Of a DNA stretch of 64,000 bases, positions 7,206 through 15,938 are shown in pieces. Both the position numbers and the translations under genes were made by a program. Positions within the stretch are counted from its first letter, which is position 1, and each line of letters starts with the position of its first letter. Origin of the DNA: 66-474 sp040388785 (GTDB lineage: Bacteria; Pseudomonadota; Gammaproteobacteria; Xanthomonadales; Rhodanobacteraceae). The DNA lies in contig JAZKBD010000018.1 of assembly GCA_040388785.1 (NCBI GenBank), forward strand, positions 3,432-67,431. Direction: 5' to 3'. The notes below the pieces were generated by a model that was given only the letters and a program-made list of their open reading frames with translations, ran no database searches and was not told the DNA's origin.

Positions 7206-9674
7206 ATGGACGTTGTCCACCCGCCCCACGCGGGCGGTGGCGCCTACATCAGTCGGCCTTCGCGGGCCCGCAAACCAGCGTTGCTGTTTCCGTCTGTCCG
7301 CGGGAGCCTTGCGCTCTGCGGCGCGACGCTGCTCGCCGTGCATGACCCGGGGCGCGCGGCGCCACCGATGCAACAGCTTGGCGAAATCGTGGTGCTCGGC
7401 ACGACACCGTTGCCGGGCTTGGCGGTTCCGGCGCAACAGGTTCCGGCGAACGTGCAGGGTGCGCAGGCCGACGATCTGCAAGCGCTGCACGGGCAGTCGT
7501 TCACGGACCTTCTGCGCGATAACTTCCAGGGCGTCGGCATGACGCAATCGCAAGGCAATCCGTGGCAGGGCAACCTCGTGTTCCATGGTTACACGTTGTC
7601 GCCGTTGCCCGGTTCACCATCGGGGCTTTCCGTTTACGTGGACGGTGTGCGCCAGAACGAACCTTTCGCGGAGACGATGAGATGGGAGGCGATTCCGGAT
7701 TTTGCGATCCGCGACGCCACGCTGGTTCCGGGTTCGAATCCGCTGTACGGGCTCAACACGCTCGGCGGTGCCCTGGTGCTGTCCAGCAAGAGCGGTTTCA
7801 CCGATCCGGGCACATCGGTGGAAGTGTCGGGTGGATCATGGGGACGCGTCCAGGCCGACGCCGAGCTGGGCGCGCATGGCAAGACGTTCGGCTTTTATGC
7901 GGGCGCCGGCAGCGATTACGAAACCGGCTGGCGCAAATACTCGTCCAGCCGCGTGCAGCAGGTTTTCCTGCGCGGTGACTGGCGGCCCGACGACGCGACC
8001 AACATCGCATTGAGCTACACCGGCGCGCATGCCCGCCTGCGCGGTACCCAGACGCTCCCGATCGAATGGGCGGATACACCGGAAATCGCGTTCACCTGGC
8101 CGGACGCGTTCGTCGACAACCTGAGCCAGTTCAACCTGCGCGGCACGCACGGATCCGGCCACGGCTGGTCGCTGCAGGCAAACGCTTACTTGCGCATCTC
8201 GCAAGTTTTCAGCTTCAACAGCAACACCAATGACTTCGATGCCTGCGAGCCCGGCCACGCTGGCGACTGTCCGACCTACGAGGCGAACGGCGCGTTCGAT
8301 CCGGATTCGGTGGGCAACTACTACTACGCGGGTTTGACGCCGTCATACAACCACAGGGATCCGGCAGCGACGATCAACAACGTGCCCGGATCGAACGTCG
8401 AAGGTGACGTGCATACCCGCGGCTACGGCGGCTCGATCCAGGCCGCGAAGGCCGGACGGATCGCCGGTCTCGACAATCAGGTCACGGTCGGCATGAGCCT
8501 CGATGCCGGCACGACGCATTTCACGCAGAGGGGCCAGCCGTCGTATTTTCCGGGCGCCCTTGCACTGCGCGGCGACAGTCTGGGCTTGCTGCCGTTCGCG
8601 CTGGACCCGATGACTTACGCCGGCACGAACGTGCGCAGCCTCGGCGCGTATGTCCTCGACGTGCTGGCGCTCGGCCATGCTTTGCACGTGACGGGCGGCG
8701 GCCGGTTCGACCGCAGCACCATCGGCATCAGCGATCTCTCCGGCAGCGCGCCCGGCATCGACGGGCGCAGCACTTACCGCCGCTTCAACCCAAGCCTCGG
8801 AGCGACGTTTGCGATCAATTCGACTTTGGGCGCCTACGTCAATTACGACGAAGGCATGCGCACGCCCACGCCTATCGAGCTGGAGTGCGCGAATCCTGAC
8901 GCACCTTGCGCGCCGCCGAACGATTTCGCCGGCGATCCGCCGTTGAAACCCGTGGTCGCGCACACGTCGAGTGCCGGATTGCGCGGAACCTTCGACGACG
9001 GGCGCGTGCACTGGAACGTCTCGCCGTATTACAGCCGCGTCAGCAACGACATCCTCACGATTTACACCGGCGGCAGCTCGCAAGGTTACTTCGCGAACGT
9101 GCCGAAGACGGTGCGTAACGGGGTGGACATCGGCATCGGCGGCCAGCTCGCGCGCCTGGAGTGGCAAGCGAATTGCAGTTTCGTCGATGCGACGTTTGGC
9201 GCGCCATTCGAAGAGCAGAGCACCGACAATTCCAGCGCGGCGGGGGATGGCGTGATCCGCGTGACGCCGGGCGATCGCCTGCCCGGTGTGCCGCGCCGCG
9301 CGCTCACCGTGGCCGCCGAATATCACTTCACGCAAAAATGGTCACTCGGCGGCAACCTGCGCGCCTATTCCAGCCAATACGCTACGGGTGACGAGAACAA
9401 TCAGGACGGTCACGGCGCCGTCCGCGGTTACGCGGTGCTGGACCTGGATCTGCATTACCGGCCCACGCGCCGGCTGGAACTGTTTGCCGAGATCGACAAC
9501 GCGCTCGACGGGCGATACTTCATCAGCGGCCAGTTGAGCGACAACGTGTTCGATACGCCAGGCCGCTTGATCGACACCACCGGACCCGGAACACCGACGC
9601 TGTTCGTCGCGCCGGGCGCGCCGCGCGGCGGCTTCGTGGGGCTGCATTACGACTTCGCGGGAGAGGTGCATTGA
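7206..9674 (+). CDS. TonB-dependent outer-membrane receptor
   Basis: An 822-residue TonB-dependent receptor. The N-terminus has an extended signal-like region (basic residues about 18-24, hydrophobic SLALCGATLLAVH, then AAPPM). It is followed by a TonB-box-like GEIVVLG, a plug domain (FHGYTLSPLPGSPSGLSVYVDG, LYGLNTLGGALVL) and a 22-strand-type barrel ending in FVGLHYDFAGEVH. The ATG at 7206 is preceded by GGAGG at 7193-7197 with ideal spacing, which favours it over the upstream TTG at 7191. Such receptors import siderophores, vitamins or other scarce ligands; the ligand is not identifiable here. It overlaps the next receptor gene. Confidence 0.9.
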   Translation: MDVVHPPHAGGGAYISRPSRARKPALLFPSVRGSLALCGATLLAVHDPGRAAPPMQQLGEIVVLGTTPLPGLAVPAQQVPANVQGAQADDLQALHGQSFTDLLRDNFQGVGMTQSQGNPWQGNLVFHGYTLSPLPGSPSGLSVYVDGVRQNEPFAETMRWEAIPDFAIRDATLVPGSNPLYGLNTLGGALVLSSKSGFTDPGTSVEVSGGSWGRVQADAELGAHGKTFGFYAGAGSDYETGWRKYSSSRVQQVFLRGDWRPDDATNIALSYTGAHARLRGTQTLPIEWADTPEIAFTWPDAFVDNLSQFNLRGTHGSGHGWSLQANAYLRISQVFSFNSNTNDFDACEPGHAGDCPTYEANGAFDPDSVGNYYYAGLTPSYNHRDPAATINNVPGSNVEGDVHTRGYGGSIQAAKAGRIAGLDNQVTVGMSLDAGTTHFTQRGQPSYFPGALALRGDSLGLLPFALDPMTYAGTNVRSLGAYVLDVLALGHALHVTGGGRFDRSTIGISDLSGSAPGIDGRSTYRRFNPSLGATFAINSTLGAYVNYDEGMRTPTPIELECANPDAPCAPPNDFAGDPPLKPVVAHTSSAGLRGTFDDGRVHWNVSPYYSRVSNDILTIYTGGSSQGYFANVPKTVRNGVDIGIGGQLARLEWQANCSFVDATFGAPFEEQSTDNSSAAGDGVIRVTPGDRLPGVPRRALTVAAEYHFTQKWSLGGNLRAYSSQYATGDENNQDGHGAVRGYAVLDLDLHYRPTRRLELFAEIDNALDGRYFISGQLSDNVFDTPGRLIDTTGPGTPTLFVAPGAPRGGFVGLHYDFAGEVH

Positions 9675-11866
9675 GAACGGTGGATGGCATCGGCGCCTCT
9701 TTCCGTGTGATCGCGCGGCAGCATCCGATGCCGCGGGTCGTCATCGCCGTTTGCGCGCTGCTCGTCCTGCGTTGTGCAGCGGCTGTGCAATCGTTGGCGA
9801 CTGCTTTGAAGCCGCGTTCGTTGCCAACGATCGTGGTGACGGCGACACGCATACCCGAGCCGGCATTCGACGTGCCGGCTTCGATCACGGCGGTGCAGGT
9901 CGGCAATCCCGGCGACGACACGCCCGGCATCAATGCCTCCGAATACCTGCGCAGCGTGCCGGGCGTGTTGGCGCGCGACCGCCAGAACTATGCGCAGGAC
10001 GAGCAGATTTCGATCCGCGGTTTCGGTTCGCGCGCGACCTTCGGCGTGCGCGGCGTGCGTCTTTACACCGACGGGATTCCCGCGACGATGCCGGACGGGC
10101 AGGGCCAGGTTTCCAATTTCGATTTCGGCGGCGCGGACCGGATCGAAGTGCTGCGCGGACCATTCTCCGCGTTGTACGGCAATTCCTCGGGCGGCGTGAT
10201 CCAGATCTTCACCGCGGATGGCAGCGATCCGCCGGAAATCCTCGCGGGTTTTGGCGGTGGCAGTTTCGGTCAGTGGCGCGCGGACGTCGGTGCGCGCGGC
10301 ATCGACGGCGGTTTCGGCTACAACCTCGATGCGTCGGATTTCCGCACCGACGGCTTCCGTCATCACAGCCAGGCGGAACGCATCAACGGCAACGCCAAAT
10401 TCGATCTCAAGGTCGGCAACGGCGGAAAGCTCACCGTGGTGCTGAACACGGTGTCGTTGCCGCAGGCGCTGGATCCGCAGGGTCTCACTTGGGCGCAGTA
10501 CCAGACCGACCCGCGCCAGGCCGCGCCATCGGCCTTGCAGTACGACACGCGCAAGAGCGTGCATCAATGGCAGGGCGGCGCCGTGTACACGCAGCAGCTT
10601 GATGCGCACCAGAGCCTGCGCGCACTCGTGTATTACGGCCAGCGCGGCGTACAGCAATTCCTGTCGGTGCCGCTCGCCGCGCAGAAGAATCCGCTGAACT
10701 CCGGCGGGGTGGTGGATCTCGCGACGGTATACAAGGGCAGCGACCTGCGCTGGACCTGGCAAGGCGATCTGGCCGGTCGTCCGCTGGACTTTGCGGTGGG
10801 CGTCGCGTACGACGACGAGGCCCAGCACCGCAACGGTTACGAGAATTTCGTCGACACGCCCTCCGGAATTCGGCTCGGCGTGATCGGTGCGCTGCGTCGC
10901 GACGAACAGGACAACGTCTACAACGTCGACGAGTACGCGCAAGGCACCTGGCATTTCGCCGATCGCTGGTCGCTGACGCTGGGCGCGCGCCACAGTGCGG
11001 TGCGATTCAGCTCCGCCGACTTCTACATCACGGACAGCAATCCGGACGACAGCGGACGCGTGGCCTACGGCGCCACCAGTCCGGTGGCCGGCCTGCTGTT
11101 TCGCGCGCGCGACAACTGGCATCTGTACGCGTCGTACGGCAACGGCTTCGAAACGCCCACCTTCAGTGAACTCGGCTATCGACCCGACGGGGCGGGTGGC
11201 TTGAACTTCGCGCTGCGACCGGACCGCTCGAAGAACGGCGAGGTCGGATCGAAATGGAGCTTCGCGGACGGCGGCCGGTTGGACGTCGCGTTGTTCCAGG
11301 CCGATACGCGTGACGAGATCGCGGTGCTGTCCAGTTCGGGTGGCCGCACGATTTACCAGAACGCGGGTCGCTCGCGGCGTCGCGGCGCCGAAATCGGCCT
11401 GCATCTTCCGCTCGCGGACAAATTGCAACTGGATGCGGCGTACACGTGGCTCGACGCGCGCTTCCTGCAGGCGTTCAACGATTGCGGCGCAGCCGTGGGT
11501 TGCAATGTTCCTGCCGGCGCGCGCATCCCGGGCGTGCCACGGCGCCTGCTGCATGCGTCACTGCGATGGGGCGGCGATGTCGGCTGGCACGCGGGGATGA
11601 GCATCGACGCCGCCGGTGCGGTCACGGCCGACGATGCCGGCACGCTGGTCGCGCCGGGTTACGCGATCGCCGGCGTGGATGCGGGTTATGTCATCGATAC
11701 GCCGCGTTGCCGGATCGCGCCGTTCGCGCGCGTCGACAACCTGTTCGATCGCCGCTACATCGGATCGGTGATCGTCGACCAGGCCAACGGCGGCAGTTTC
11801 GAACCGGCGCCGGGGCGCAGCTTCTGGCTGGGCGTCAACGTGAGCTTGCGCGCCAGGGGAACCTGA
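9671..11866 (+). CDS. TonB-dependent receptor, FecA-like
   Basis: A TonB-dependent receptor of up to 731 residues. A signal peptide is visible in MPRVVIAVCALLVLRCAAAV, followed by the TonB-box-like LPTIVVTATRIPEP, a plug domain (ISIRGFGSRATFGVRGVRL, DRIEVLRGPFSALYGNSSGG) and a beta-barrel ending in SFWLGVNVSLRARGT. The listed TTG start overlaps the previous stop and has a purine-rich GGGAGAGG just before it; ATG 9728 is the alternative and begins exactly at the signal peptide. The plug resembles the iron-siderophore/citrate group, but the substrate is inference. The two receptors share little sequence, so they are not a recent duplication. Confidence 0.88.
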   Translation: MRTVDGIGASFRVIARQHPMPRVVIAVCALLVLRCAAAVQSLATALKPRSLPTIVVTATRIPEPAFDVPASITAVQVGNPGDDTPGINASEYLRSVPGVLARDRQNYAQDEQISIRGFGSRATFGVRGVRLYTDGIPATMPDGQGQVSNFDFGGADRIEVLRGPFSALYGNSSGGVIQIFTADGSDPPEILAGFGGGSFGQWRADVGARGIDGGFGYNLDASDFRTDGFRHHSQAERINGNAKFDLKVGNGGKLTVVLNTVSLPQALDPQGLTWAQYQTDPRQAAPSALQYDTRKSVHQWQGGAVYTQQLDAHQSLRALVYYGQRGVQQFLSVPLAAQKNPLNSGGVVDLATVYKGSDLRWTWQGDLAGRPLDFAVGVAYDDEAQHRNGYENFVDTPSGIRLGVIGALRRDEQDNVYNVDEYAQGTWHFADRWSLTLGARHSAVRFSSADFYITDSNPDDSGRVAYGATSPVAGLLFRARDNWHLYASYGNGFETPTFSELGYRPDGAGGLNFALRPDRSKNGEVGSKWSFADGGRLDVALFQADTRDEIAVLSSSGGRTIYQNAGRSRRRGAEIGLHLPLADKLQLDAAYTWLDARFLQAFNDCGAAVGCNVPAGARIPGVPRRLLHASLRWGGDVGWHAGMSIDAAGAVTADDAGTLVAPGYAIAGVDAGYVIDTPRCRIAPFARVDNLFDRRYIGSVIVDQANGGSFEPAPGRSFWLGVNVSLRARGT

Positions 11867-11881
11867 TGTCGCCGCAGCGCG

Positions 11882-12151
11882 TCATGCGCCGAGTTGCCGC
11901 ACCAGCTCGATGTATTTCTGCCGCGCTTCGCTGGCCTGCATGCCGCGCAGGCGCGACCACGCTTCGTACTTCGCGGTGTTCACGAAATCGAAAAAGCCGG
12001 GCTTGGGACCGCAGGCGTCGCCGTCCGTCGCCTGCTTGTAGAGTGCGTACAGCTTCAGCAGCGTGTCGTTGTCGGGGCGCGCCGGCAGACGCTTGACGTC
12101 TTCCGTGGCTTGCAGGAAGTCAGCGTCGAGTTCGCTGGACACGGCGGCCAC
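11882..12151 (-). CDS. Acyl-CoA-binding protein
   Basis: An 89-residue ACBP-type four-helix protein that binds long-chain acyl-CoA esters in the cytoplasm. Conserved family elements: an N-terminal DFLQATEDVKRLPARPDNDT, LLKLYALYKQATDGDA, and the KYEAWSRLRGM motif whose Lys-Tyr-x-x-Trp contacts the ligand. It starts one base after the phasin stop codon on the same strand, so the two are probably co-transcribed. Together with the phasin this suggests a link to acyl-CoA or polyhydroxyalkanoate storage metabolism. Confidence 0.93.
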   Translation of the reverse strand: MAAVSSELDADFLQATEDVKRLPARPDNDTLLKLYALYKQATDGDACGPKPGFFDFVNTAKYEAWSRLRGMQASEARQKYIELVRQLGA

Positions 12152-12628
12152 TCAGGCTTTCGGCTTCGCGCGTTTGCTGGCGGCGGGCTTCGCCGTCTTT
12201 GCGCTCGCCGCCCGGCCGGCGCGAAGTTCCTGTGCCAGCGCGTCGATGCGCGCCGAAAGATCCTGCACGTCCTGCTGGCTCGGCACGTTCATGCGTTGCA
12301 TCGCGCGCGCGATGCGTTCGTCGAACGCCTGCTCGATCTTGCCCATCGCCGCATTGGTGCGCTTGCGCGCGGCTTCCATCCACGGTGTCGCCTGGTCGCG
12401 CGCCTGCTTCATCTGGTCCTGCGTATAGGCGTGGGTTTTTTCCTGGATGCGCACGCCTTCCTCGACCAGCGCATCGAAGAACTTGCCGCCTTCCTGCTGC
12501 GTGCGCGACAGCGCGCCGAGGCCCGCCAGCCAGATCTGTTGCGCGGAATCCATCACGCCACGGCTGAAGCGCTGTCCCGAGGTGGCGGCATCCTTGGCGG
12601 CCTTGAGGGGATCGGGTGTGTCGGTCAT
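12152..12628 (-). CDS. Phasin family (polyhydroxyalkanoate granule-associated) protein
   Basis: A 158-residue phasin-like protein. It has an amphipathic helical domain with SAQQIWLAGLGALSRTQQEG (the phasin hallmark W-LAGLGA), a coiled-coil region, and a C-terminal Lys/Ala-rich tail (KTAKPAASKRAKPKA) like the histone-like tails of PhaF. Phasins coat polyhydroxyalkanoate granules and can tie them to the nucleoid. GGAG lies upstream of the ATG at 12628. No PHA synthase gene is in the window. The upstream gap of 157 bp to aat holds its promoter region; I see no further gene there. Confidence 0.87.
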   Translation of the reverse strand: MTDTPDPLKAAKDAATSGQRFSRGVMDSAQQIWLAGLGALSRTQQEGGKFFDALVEEGVRIQEKTHAYTQDQMKQARDQATPWMEAARKRTNAAMGKIEQAFDERIARAMQRMNVPSQQDVQDLSARIDALAQELRAGRAASAKTAKPAASKRAKPKA

Positions 12629-12785
12629 GGCGGGCTTCTCCGTGGGTCGGGATGTCCAATGTACGCTTTTTTCTTGCGATCGTCCTTGATCGCCGCATCG
12701 CCAAGTGCATCGATCAACTGAAACGTTTTGGATTCACGAACTCTACCTCGGCCATCCATGGCCTTGTTTTGTACAAAAGCGGCCG

Positions 12786-13502
12786 TCACAACAACTTTCG
12801 AATGGCCGTCCGCAAACGTGGCCAATCCTGCGGCGCGGGTTCAGCGGCCAGGCCTGCAAGCGCTACGAGGAATTGCGTGCGCAATATTTCCTGTGCGCCC
12901 ATGCGCAGGAGATGCGGATTCGAAACCTGCGCGTCGATCAAGGGAAAGCCGCGCTCGCGCAAGGTTTTTGCCAGCGCGTGCAATGCAACCTTTGATGCGT
13001 TGGTGCGCCGCGAAAACATCGATTCGGCGCTGAACATGCGCCCGACCGCAACGCCATAGAGTCCGCCGACCAGCGCGTCGCCGTCCCACACTTCCAGCGA
13101 GTGCGCGTAGCCAAGCAGGTGCAGGTTGGTATACGCCGTGATCATGTCCGGCGTGATCCAGGTGCCTTGCTGATCCTCGCGCGGCGCGGCGCATGCACGC
13201 ATCACGTCATCGAAGGCGCGGTCCATGCTCCAGTGCCAGCTGCATTTGCGCAGGAACTTCGCGAGACTGTGCGAGCGGTGCACGGCATCCGTCGCGAACA
13301 CGCAGCGCGGATCAGGCGACCACCACAGCAGCGGATCGCCTTCGGAATACCAGGGAAAGATGCCGCGCGTGTACGCGGCAATCAGCCGCTGCGGCGACAG
13401 GTCGCCGCCGAACGCCAGAAGTCCGTTCGGCTCGACCAGCGCGGCGCATGGATCGGGAAACCGGTCGGGCGCAAGCGGGTCGAGCGGCTGGATGCGCATC
13501 AT
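12786..13502 (-). CDS. aat: Leucyl/phenylalanyl-tRNA-protein transferase
   Basis: A 238-residue Aat enzyme. It transfers Leu or Phe from tRNA to N-terminal Arg/Lys of proteins, making N-degrons that ClpS delivers to ClpAP; clpS and clpA are encoded at about 55 kb. Visible motifs: LLAFGGDLSPQRLIAAYTRG, GIFPWYSEGDPLLWWSPDPR, RSHSLAKFLR, GYAHSLEVW and VGRMFSAESMFSRRTNASK. The reverse-strand ATGATG offers starts at 13502 or 13499; the first overlaps the TGA of the upstream GNAT gene, giving coupled translation. Reading further upstream gives only non-homologous sequence. Confidence 0.96.
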   Translation of the reverse strand: MMRIQPLDPLAPDRFPDPCAALVEPNGLLAFGGDLSPQRLIAAYTRGIFPWYSEGDPLLWWSPDPRCVFATDAVHRSHSLAKFLRKCSWHWSMDRAFDDVMRACAAPREDQQGTWITPDMITAYTNLHLLGYAHSLEVWDGDALVGGLYGVAVGRMFSAESMFSRRTNASKVALHALAKTLRERGFPLIDAQVSNPHLLRMGAQEILRTQFLVALAGLAAEPAPQDWPRLRTAIRKLL

Positions 13503-14647
13503 CGGGTGCCGTCGTGCTTGGCAAACGGCGAATGCGCGGCCAACTCGAGCCCGCGCGCGTCGAGCAGCGCCTCTTCCCGTTCCAGCGAGGCGCGGATCGC
13601 GGCACGCAAACGTGCATCCGCGATGTAATGGCGCGAATGCGTGTGGGTAGGCAGGAACCCGCGCGCGAGCTTGTGCATGCCTTGCGCGCCGGGTTCGAAG
13701 CGCTGCAGCTTGCGACGCAGGCAATGGTCGATGCCCTGGTAATAGCAAAGCTCGAAGTGCAGGCCGGGTACTTCTTCGCGCGCGCCCCAGTAGCGGCCAT
13801 AGAGTGTGTCGTCGCCGGAAAGGAACAGCGCGCCTGCGACGATGCTGCCCGCACGGTACGCGAATGCGACATGCGAATGTTCCGGGAATGCACTGCCGAG
13901 GTGGCGGAAGAAATCCAGCGTCAGCGTCGGCGTGTTGCCTTTCTCGTCGAAAGTATGGATATAGAGGTGATGCATCGCGCGCCACGCGTCGTCATCCAGC
14001 GAACCGCCGTCGCGGAACTCGCATTCGATGCCCGCGTTCGCGACCTGCGTGCGTTCGTGCCGAACGGCTTTGCGCCGCTTGTGGTTCAAGGCGCCGAGGA
14101 AATCCCTGAAGTCGCGCCAGCCATCGCGGTTGTGCCATTGGAACTGCCAGTCGGAACGCGCGAGCCACGCGTCGTCGAACGCATCGTTGTCGTCATCGCG
14201 CAGGAAGTTCACGTGCGCCGATGAAAGGCCGATGCGGTCGGTCAACTCGCGCAGCGCCTTCGCCAGCGTTGTGCGGTGTTGCGCGCTCTGTGGCCCGGTG
14301 CCGACCAGGAGGCGCGGACCGGTCACCGGCGAATAGGGCACGGCGCACAGGAACTTCGGGTAGTAATCGCCGCCGGCGCGTTCCCACGCGTCGGCCCAGG
14401 CCCAGTCGAACACGTATTCGCCGTGCGAATTGCCTTTCACGTACAGGGGCAGTGCGCCGATGAGCGTGTCGCCTTCGTGCAGCGTCAGGTGTTGCGCGCG
14501 CCAGCCGAAAGCCTCGCGGATGCAGCGGTTGCGTTCGAGGCCTGCCAGGAAGGCGTGGCTGACGAAAGGGTTGTCGTCCGCGGCCAGCGCGTCCCACGCC
14601 GTGGCATCGATGTCGTCGATGGATTCGTGCGTACGCAGCGTCAGCAT
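13499..14647 (-). CDS. GNAT-type N-acetyltransferase, peptidoglycan-biosynthesis-like (DUF482 family)
   Basis: A 382-residue protein of the COG3146/DUF482 group, which is distantly related to FemAB-type aminoacyltransferases and GNAT enzymes. Supporting features: NPFVSHAFLAGLE near the N-terminus, a central YYPKFLCAVPYSPVTGPRLL, FLGALNHKRRKAVRHER and the C-terminal LARGFLPTHTHSRHYI. The true substrate is unknown. I chose ATG 14647 because it starts the conserved region (MLTLRTHESIDD); the frame is open for another 28 codons. It overlaps aat by four bases, as in many relatives, implying an operon. Confidence 0.85.
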   Translation of the reverse strand: MLTLRTHESIDDIDATAWDALAADDNPFVSHAFLAGLERNRCIREAFGWRAQHLTLHEGDTLIGALPLYVKGNSHGEYVFDWAWADAWERAGGDYYPKFLCAVPYSPVTGPRLLVGTGPQSAQHRTTLAKALRELTDRIGLSSAHVNFLRDDDNDAFDDAWLARSDWQFQWHNRDGWRDFRDFLGALNHKRRKAVRHERTQVANAGIECEFRDGGSLDDDAWRAMHHLYIHTFDEKGNTPTLTLDFFRHLGSAFPEHSHVAFAYRAGSIVAGALFLSGDDTLYGRYWGAREEVPGLHFELCYYQGIDHCLRRKLQRFEPGAQGMHKLARGFLPTHTHSRHYIADARLRAAIRASLEREEALLDARGLELAAHSPFAKHDGTR

Positions 14648-14768
14648 GGTTGCATTGTAGGCGCCGCGGTGCGTCGCCCGCGCCGTCCTCCGGGCCACGA
14701 TCGGCATGGCATTTGCTTCTCGCCTTCGCACCCGTGCATCATCCCTTCCGGGGTTCGGGGGCTTGCGA

Positions 14769-15887
14769 ATGGCAAACGTGGGGCCGGTTTTTCCATGGGA
14801 CAGGTTGAAGCCTCTCGCCGACTACGAAGTGGTCGACGCAGACCTCGGGCGCGCGTGTGCCGATGCGCTCGGCGTCTGGCGCACCACCATCGGGTGGCCG
14901 GGCCGGCAGGAAGACGTGTTCCGGCACTTTTATCTTGGACATCCGGGCGCGCAACCGGCGTTGAAGTTTCTCCGCTACCTGCCGACCGGCCAAGTGGTCG
15001 GCACGCTGGGCGTCAGTCCGCGCCGGGTCTCGTGGCACGGCCGCGAGATTCGCGCGGGCATGCTTTCGCATTTCTGCGTGCTGCCGGAGCACCGCAAGAT
15101 GCGGCCACCGATGTTCCTGTTCAAATCGACGATCGATGCGTGCAGGGGCCGCTACGACGCGCTGTATGCGATTCCGGGAACGCAGGAGAGCGCACCGCAC
15201 GCGATGGCGCTGGGAAGGATCGCCGCGGCGGGCGTCACGACCACCTTCAAGATCCGCCGCGTCAAGGTGTTGCGCAGCGCGCGCTACGCGGCGCGATTCC
15301 TGCCTCGGCCGCTGGCCCATGCAACCGGTGCGGTGATCGACGTGGGGTTGCGCGTCCGGAATGGATTGCGCGCCGATGGCCGTCGCGTCGAGACACACTG
15401 GGTTGACAGCGCGACTGCGGAGATGGCGGCCTTGTGGCAGGCCACGCCTTGGGACGAGCGCTGGTGCGCGACGCGGGACTTCGAAACGCTGCGCTGGCGA
15501 TTCGACCTCTTGCCCTCGTTCCGGCGGCGCTATCTGCTGGTTCGCGAAGCGGGCGCGCCGGAGCGCGAGGGTCTGCTGGCCTGGTTCGCCTGCGCCGACA
15601 ATTACCACGATCGCGACAGCCTGGTCGTGCAGGATTTCTGGTCGAAGGGTGGTCCCGAAGGAATCGCGCGTGCGGCGATCCGCGCCTTGTGCCGGGCTGC
15701 GCGACAGGCGGGTTACGCGGCGGTCGAGATGCGGATGGCGGCGCCGCCCGGCGTGGCGACGGCCTGGGTTCGCGAAGGCTTTGCGGAACGCAACCGTTCT
15801 CCGGTGCCGATATTCTGGCTCGACTTCGATGTCGCGGGTGGCACCGAAGGTCCGCTGCACATCACCGAGCTCGACAACGATGGCTGA
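14769..15887 (+). CDS. GNAT family N-acetyltransferase-like protein
   Basis: A protein of about 372 residues read from ATG 14769 (an in-frame ATG at 14706 would add 21 residues). The N-terminal half contains GNAT-like elements: LPTGQVVGTLGVSPRRVSW, GMLSHFCVLPEHRKMRPP and a following YDALYAIPGTQES. The second half is less recognisable but includes VVQDFWSKGGPEGIARAAIR and a terminal WVREGFAERN typical of acetyltransferase C-termini. I do not recognise a specific substrate. It is divergent from the DUF482 gene, with 121 bp between starts. No strong ribosome-binding site marks either start. Confidence 0.65.
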   Translation: MANVGPVFPWDRLKPLADYEVVDADLGRACADALGVWRTTIGWPGRQEDVFRHFYLGHPGAQPALKFLRYLPTGQVVGTLGVSPRRVSWHGREIRAGMLSHFCVLPEHRKMRPPMFLFKSTIDACRGRYDALYAIPGTQESAPHAMALGRIAAAGVTTTFKIRRVKVLRSARYAARFLPRPLAHATGAVIDVGLRVRNGLRADGRRVETHWVDSATAEMAALWQATPWDERWCATRDFETLRWRFDLLPSFRRRYLLVREAGAPEREGLLAWFACADNYHDRDSLVVQDFWSKGGPEGIARAAIRALCRAARQAGYAAVEMRMAAPPGVATAWVREGFAERNRSPVPIFWLDFDVAGGTEGPLHITELDNDG

Positions 15888-15938
15888 CGCCCCGCTTGCT
15901 ATGCTTGCGGCGGCATCAATCAGGAGGCCCTGCGCGGG

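Noticed and set aside
12625..12825. Short minus-strand frame between phasin and aat
   Set aside because: It overlaps both the aat 3' end and the phasin leader, and shows no recognisable family.
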